Shown here: positions 32,363-35,558 of the stretch, one piece after another | Layout of the letters: each line of letters starts with the position of its first letter | How positions within the stretch are numbered: the first letter of the stretch is position 1 | DNA from: Pseudomonadota bacterium | GTDB lineage: Bacteria > Desulfobacterota > Binatia > Bin18 | NCBI GenBank assembly: GCA_005804965.1 | Contig: SYOC01000397.1 | Location: 1-35,558, forward strand | DNA: 35,558 bases | Direction of reading: 5' to 3' | The notes under the pieces: model-generated | Told to the model about the DNA's origin: nothing | Databases searched by the model: none | What the model saw: the letters and a program-made list of their open reading frames with translations, nothing else | Position numbers and translations under genes: made by a program

Positions 32363-33532
32363 GTGCAGCGGCAACGTCTACAAGACATTCAGGAGGCACT
32401 GAATCGGGAAGGGGTCGATGGGTGGTTATTCTGTGATTTTCGCGGCAGCGACCCGCTTGCGTCCCGCATTCTCGGACTCGATCCTGGACAGATTTCCACC
32501 CGCCGTTGGTATTATTACATTCCTGCGCATGGCGCTCCGGCTGGCATCGTGTCCAGCGTCGAGCCACGCCGTCTTGATGCCTTGCCCGGCGAGAAGCGCG
32601 TGTTTCTGTCCTGGCAGCAGTTGCACGCGGCGCTTGCCGACACCTTGCTCGGCGTGAGTACGCTGGCGATGCAGTATTCTCCTGGTAACGCCATTCCCTA
32701 CGTGTCGCGTGTGGATGCTGGAACCATTGAACTTGTGCGGCAACTTGGCATCGAAGTGGTGTCTTCGGCTGATCTCGTCCAGCGTTTCGAGGCCGTGTGG
32801 TCGGCTGAGCAATGGCAGAGCCATCTCCGGGCCGCGACCGGGGTGCGCGAGACGGTGGATGAGACATTTGCCTATATTCGCCAGCACGTGCCAGTGTCCG
32901 AGTATGATGCTCAGCAGTTTATCTTGCGGCAGTTTGCTGCACGCGGTTTGGTGACGAATCATCCGCCTATCGTAGCGATCAACGCGCATAGTGCCGACCC
33001 GCATTTTGAGCCGACTCCAGACTCTGGCATCATCCGTCCCGGGGATTTTGTCTTGATCGACCTGTGGGCCAAGGAGCCAGAAGGAGTGTATGCCGACTAC
33101 ACCTGGACTGGATTCATGGGCGGGACCGTGCCCGAGCGCTACCAAGAAATCTTTGCTCTCGTCCGCTCGGCGCGTGATGCCGCCATCGCCTTCATCCAAG
33201 AACGGGTGCGTCGAGAACAATCCTTCTTTGGCTATGAAGTCGATGCTGCCGCCCGGAAAGTGATCGTCGACGCCGGGTATGGTGAACATTTCGTTCATCG
33301 TACCGGGCACTCGATTGGTGAAGAAGTGCATGGCAACGGTGCCAACATGGACGGATTAGAGACTCGCGACGAGCGTCGGGTGTTGCCGGGGAGCTGTTTT
33401 TCTATTGAGCCAGGTATTTATTTAGCCGGCGAGTTCGGCGTGCGCAGCGAAGTCAACGTCTACGTGACCGAGCGTGAAGCGATTGTCACTGGCACGCCGA
33501 TGCAAACGGAACTGGTGCGGATACTGGAGTGA
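32363..33532 (+). CDS. M24-family Xaa-Pro aminopeptidase/dipeptidase
   Basis: A 389-residue metallopeptidase with an N-terminal creatinase-like domain (about 1-150) and a C-terminal pita-bread domain. Metal ligands are Asp233 in LIDLWAKEP, Asp245 in VYADYTW, His in [13 protein letters not shown], Glu in FSIEPGIY and Glu in RSEVNVYV. Such enzymes release residues next to proline or hydrolyse related amides in the cytoplasm. The start is GTG with AGGGGGG five bases upstream. It is divergent from rpmE with 69 bases between. Sequence alone does not separate PepP from PepQ-like activity. Confidence 0.9.
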   Translation: MQRQRLQDIQEALNREGVDGWLFCDFRGSDPLASRILGLDPGQISTRRWYYYIPAHGAPAGIVSSVEPRRLDALPGEKRVFLSWQQLHAALADTLLGVSTLAMQYSPGNAIPYVSRVDAGTIELVRQLGIEVVSSADLVQRFEAVWSAEQWQSHLRAATGVRETVDETFAYIRQHVPVSEYDAQQFILRQFAARGLVTNHPPIVAINAHSADPHFEPTPDSGIIRPGDFVLIDLWAKEPEGVYADYTWTGFMGGTVPERYQEIFALVRSARDAAIAFIQERVRREQSFFGYEVDAAARKVIVDAGYGEHFVHRTGHSIGEEVHGNGANMDGLETRDERRVLPGSCFSIEPGIYLAGEFGVRSEVNVYVTEREAIVTGTPMQTELVRILE

Positions 33533-33667
33533 GATGAGTTACGCAAGACGTGTTGCGTGAGTGTATGCTCGGCTTGAAAACACGCATGAGGCAGCACGCT
33601 TCACGTTTCGCATCGAATCAGATAAGGAAGATGACACTTTAGATTCAACAGGCAAAGGCAGAGGTTT

Positions 33668-33970
33668 ATGGCAAAAGTGTGGTTTGTCCGACGGCAGAAC
33701 CGCCTCATTGTGCTTGGCGGGAAGCCTGTCTATGAGGGGAACTTAGAAGCATTAATTTGGCCGCTTGATCTCGGCCTCCATCGCTATTTCACGGAGCAGG
33801 CACCGGTAGTTGAGGACGAACCGCTGCCCGAGGAGTTTGCCCCGAGCGATATGGTCCTCGTCGAAGTGACGAAGGATGATGTGGTGGCTGGGACGAACTA
33901 CCGTGTGGGCTTCTATTCGTCCCCATACTCCCCCAAAGCTGTGACGCAACGTCTCAAGCTCGGGTCCTAA
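33668..33970 (+). CDS. small hypothetical protein
   Basis: A 100-residue protein I do not recognise. It begins MAKVWFVRRQNRLIVLGGKP and has no signal peptide, membrane segment or cysteine cluster. The C-terminal FYSSPYSPKAVTQRLKLGS is basic. AGAGG lies three bases before the ATG, which is a short spacing. Its stop overlaps the convergent acyl-CoA synthetase stop by four bases. The 135-base gap upstream holds a small hairpin ACGCAA/TTGCGT and no other signal. Confidence 0.6.
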   Translation: MAKVWFVRRQNRLIVLGGKPVYEGNLEALIWPLDLGLHRYFTEQAPVVEDEPLPEEFAPSDMVLVEVTKDDVVAGTNYRVGFYSSPYSPKAVTQRLKLGS

Positions 33971-35484
33971 GCCTCAGTCGAGGCCAGCGCTGTGGCGACC
34001 GCCCGGCGCTGAATCTTGCCAGTGGCCGTGCGTGGAATCTGGGCAACCAGATGCACTTTCTTTGGTACCTTGAAGGTGGCCAGCCGCTCGCGGCAGTACG
34101 CGATGAGTCCAGCTTCGGTCACGTCACCGCGTAAGACAACTGCGGCGGAGACTTCCTCACCATATTTGGCATCGGGAACACCGAAGCAGACGGCTTCGGC
34201 AACGGCGGGGTGGGTCAGCAACACTTCGTCGATTTCTCGTGGCGAAATCTTTTCGCCGCCGCGATTGATCAGTTCCTTCAAGCGACCCACTAACGTGAGA
34301 TACCCGTTGGCGTCCATAATTCCTTGATCGCCGGTGCGAAACCACCCGTGCGTAAACGCGGTAGCGTTCGCTTCTGGGTTGTTGTGATAGCCACGAGTGA
34401 CGTTCGGTCCTTGAATGACTACTTCTCCTTGCCCGCCTGGGGGAAGAAGATTCCCGGCCTCGTCCATGATGGCGACGCGCACACCGGTACCGCAACCGAC
34501 CGAACCCGCGCGGCGTTCTCCTGGCGGCAGCGGATTCGAGGCCATCTGATGTGCGGCCTCGGTCATGCCGTAGGCTTCCAATACCGGCACCCCGAAACGC
34601 GCCTCCAATTCGCTCATGGTCGCCGGTGCCAGAGACGAACTGCACGAGCGAATCAGACGGAGTCCACTCGTCCCCGCTGCTGGGGCTTGGTCTTCTTCGG
34701 CTCGCGCCAGCAGCACTTGGTGGATAGTGGGCACGGCGGTATACCACGTCACTTGATGAGTTTTGACCGTGGGCCAGAACGCACCTGCGCTGAAACGTGG
34801 GGGAATCACGAGAGTACCTCCGCTATGCAGCGTGGCAAAAGTCGAGGCTACTAATCCATGTACATGGAACAATGGCATCACACAGAGCGAGACATCGTCT
34901 GCCGTGAGAGCGTAGGTGGCAGCAACATTGCCTGCCGAGGCAAGCAGATTGGCGTGGGAAAGCGGCACACCTTTCGGGCGGCTGGTGGTGCCGCTGGTGT
35001 GAAGAAATAACGCGATGTCGTCGGGAGCGGCAGTATCGTGCGCAGGTGGCAGTGAGGATGGACGCACCACGGCCAAGGAGACTTCACCAGCGGCATTGCT
35101 TGCTGCTTCGATAGTCAGCGTTCCGGTTGGTGCTGCTGCACGTGCCTGCTCACCGCCGCCGGGAGGAACGATCAGCGCCTTGGCCTCGATATCTTCCAAA
35201 TAGAAGCGAAACTCGTCTGTCGTGTAGGCAGGATTGAGCGGAGCCGCTGTTGCCGCAGCGGCGGTCGTGGCGAAAAATAAGATGATGACTTCGATGCCGT
35301 TGGGAAGCGCCATTGCCACACGGTCCCCACGTCCGATACCGAGTGATTGGAGGGTGACAGCCAAGCGCTCCACTTGGCGTTGCAGTACGTCGTAAGAGAC
35401 TGTTGGCCCGCCTTCGGGGACGATAAGGGCAGGATGGTGAGAATTGCCGGAGGTGAGTAAGGCGGGGAGGGTCAGATCCTTCAT
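33967..35484 (-). CDS. AMP-forming acyl-CoA synthetase, oxalyl-CoA-synthetase-like
   Basis: A 505-residue member of the ANL superfamily. It has the P-loop-like HTSGTTSRPKGVPLSHANL, the adenylate motif YGMTEAAHQMASNPLPPGER, WFRTGDQGIMDANGYLTLVG, and the catalytic Lys in PRTATGKIQRR. The TEAAHQMASNPLPP and ELINRGGEKISPREIDEVLL stretches resemble the oxalate-CoA ligases AAE3/Pcs60 more than fatty-acyl FadD enzymes. It activates a carboxylic acid with ATP and CoA; oxalate or another short diacid is a reasonable guess. No ribosome site stands out before the ATG. Confidence 0.9.
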   Translation of the reverse strand: MKDLTLPALLTSGNSHHPALIVPEGGPTVSYDVLQRQVERLAVTLQSLGIGRGDRVAMALPNGIEVIILFFATTAAAATAAPLNPAYTTDEFRFYLEDIEAKALIVPPGGGEQARAAAPTGTLTIEAASNAAGEVSLAVVRPSSLPPAHDTAAPDDIALFLHTSGTTSRPKGVPLSHANLLASAGNVAATYALTADDVSLCVMPLFHVHGLVASTFATLHSGGTLVIPPRFSAGAFWPTVKTHQVTWYTAVPTIHQVLLARAEEDQAPAAGTSGLRLIRSCSSSLAPATMSELEARFGVPVLEAYGMTEAAHQMASNPLPPGERRAGSVGCGTGVRVAIMDEAGNLLPPGGQGEVVIQGPNVTRGYHNNPEANATAFTHGWFRTGDQGIMDANGYLTLVGRLKELINRGGEKISPREIDEVLLTHPAVAEAVCFGVPDAKYGEEVSAAVVLRGDVTEAGLIAYCRERLATFKVPKKVHLVAQIPRTATGKIQRRAVATALASTEA

Positions 35485-35502
35485 GTTTTGCTCTTCTTGC
35501 AG

Positions 35503-35558
35503 TTATGCTGCTTTTTCTTCTTGGACGTGCGCGATAAGCCACATTCTGATCAGCGTGC
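35503..35558 (-). CDS. possible C-terminal end of an upstream gene
   Basis: On the minus strand an open frame enters from the window edge and ends with MWLIAHVQEEKAA and a TAA at 35503-35505, 18 bases before the acyl-CoA synthetase ATG. The spacing suits an operon partner, but only about 17 residues are visible and nothing can be recognised. Confidence 0.3.
   Translation of the reverse strand, partial: TLIRMWLIAHVQEEKAA

Noticed and set aside
32426-33331. 301-codon open frame antisense to the M24 peptidase
   Set aside because: Shadow of a gene with complete metal ligands; no independent support.
33541-33562. ACGCAA/TTGCGT hairpin as terminator of the M24 gene
   Set aside because: Six-base stem with no following T-tract.
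1-35558. CRISPR array, tRNA, rRNA, insertion sequence or integrase
   Set aside because: No evenly spaced direct repeats, cloverleaf-like sequence, rRNA signature or transposase/integrase motif was seen on either strand.

Overview
The window comes from a GC-rich, gene-dense genome of a Gram-negative (diderm) bacterium: it encodes outer-membrane beta-barrels, Sec- and Tat-exported periplasmic proteins, MurA and MscL. No rRNA or tRNA gene is visible, so the lineage is an inference. The mix of quinohemoprotein amine dehydrogenase, DUF1302/DUF1329 proteins, many acyl-CoA enzymes and a prfA-prmC-murA-hisD block fits an uncultured deltaproteobacteria-like group (Desulfobacterota/Binatota/Tectomicrobia-like) better than an enteric or pseudomonad.

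Region 1 (1-11153) is built around a quinohemoprotein amine dehydrogenase (QHNDH, qhp) locus. qhpA (diheme alpha subunit), qhpD (radical SAM maturase), qhpC (small cross-linked gamma subunit) and qhpB (beta-propeller) run on + from a good sigma70-like promoter. A divergent stand-alone subtilisin-like protease fits QhpE, the enzyme that removes the QhpC leader. An ABC exporter at the left edge fits QhpF, and the gene fragment before it sits where QhpG is expected. Between the ABC gene and the protease lie a RodZ-like gene, an unknown exported helical protein and mscL. A Tat-type nitroreductase-like flavoprotein and a short-chain dehydrogenase follow qhpB at short spacing, so they may be additions to the system.

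Region 2 (11154-17404) begins with a palindromic interspersed repeat and holds two successive DUF1329 + DUF1302 pairs, which are envelope proteins associated with handling hydrophobic compounds. A terminator-like hairpin separates the first DUF1329 gene from the rest.

Region 3 (17409-22386) is a defence/addiction island. It has two different Type II restriction-modification pairs arranged R>, <M, M>, R>, then a broken zinc-ribbon remnant and a VapBC-type toxin-antitoxin pair.

Region 4 (22421-26652) is an acyl-CoA style catabolic group: a deacetylase-type amidohydrolase, a MaoC hydratase, a CitE-like lyase and an HMG-CoA-synthase-like/DUF35 fusion. The MaoC gene is preceded by a strong hairpin that buries its ribosome-binding site.

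Region 5 (26840-35558) has a degenerate stand-alone receiver domain, then a housekeeping block on - (rpmE, prfA, prmC, murA, hisD), a divergent M24 peptidase, a small unknown gene, and an acyl-CoA/oxalyl-CoA synthetase-like gene on -. No intergenic stretch reaches 300 bases. Function calls rest on motifs and gene context read by eye; no database search was run.
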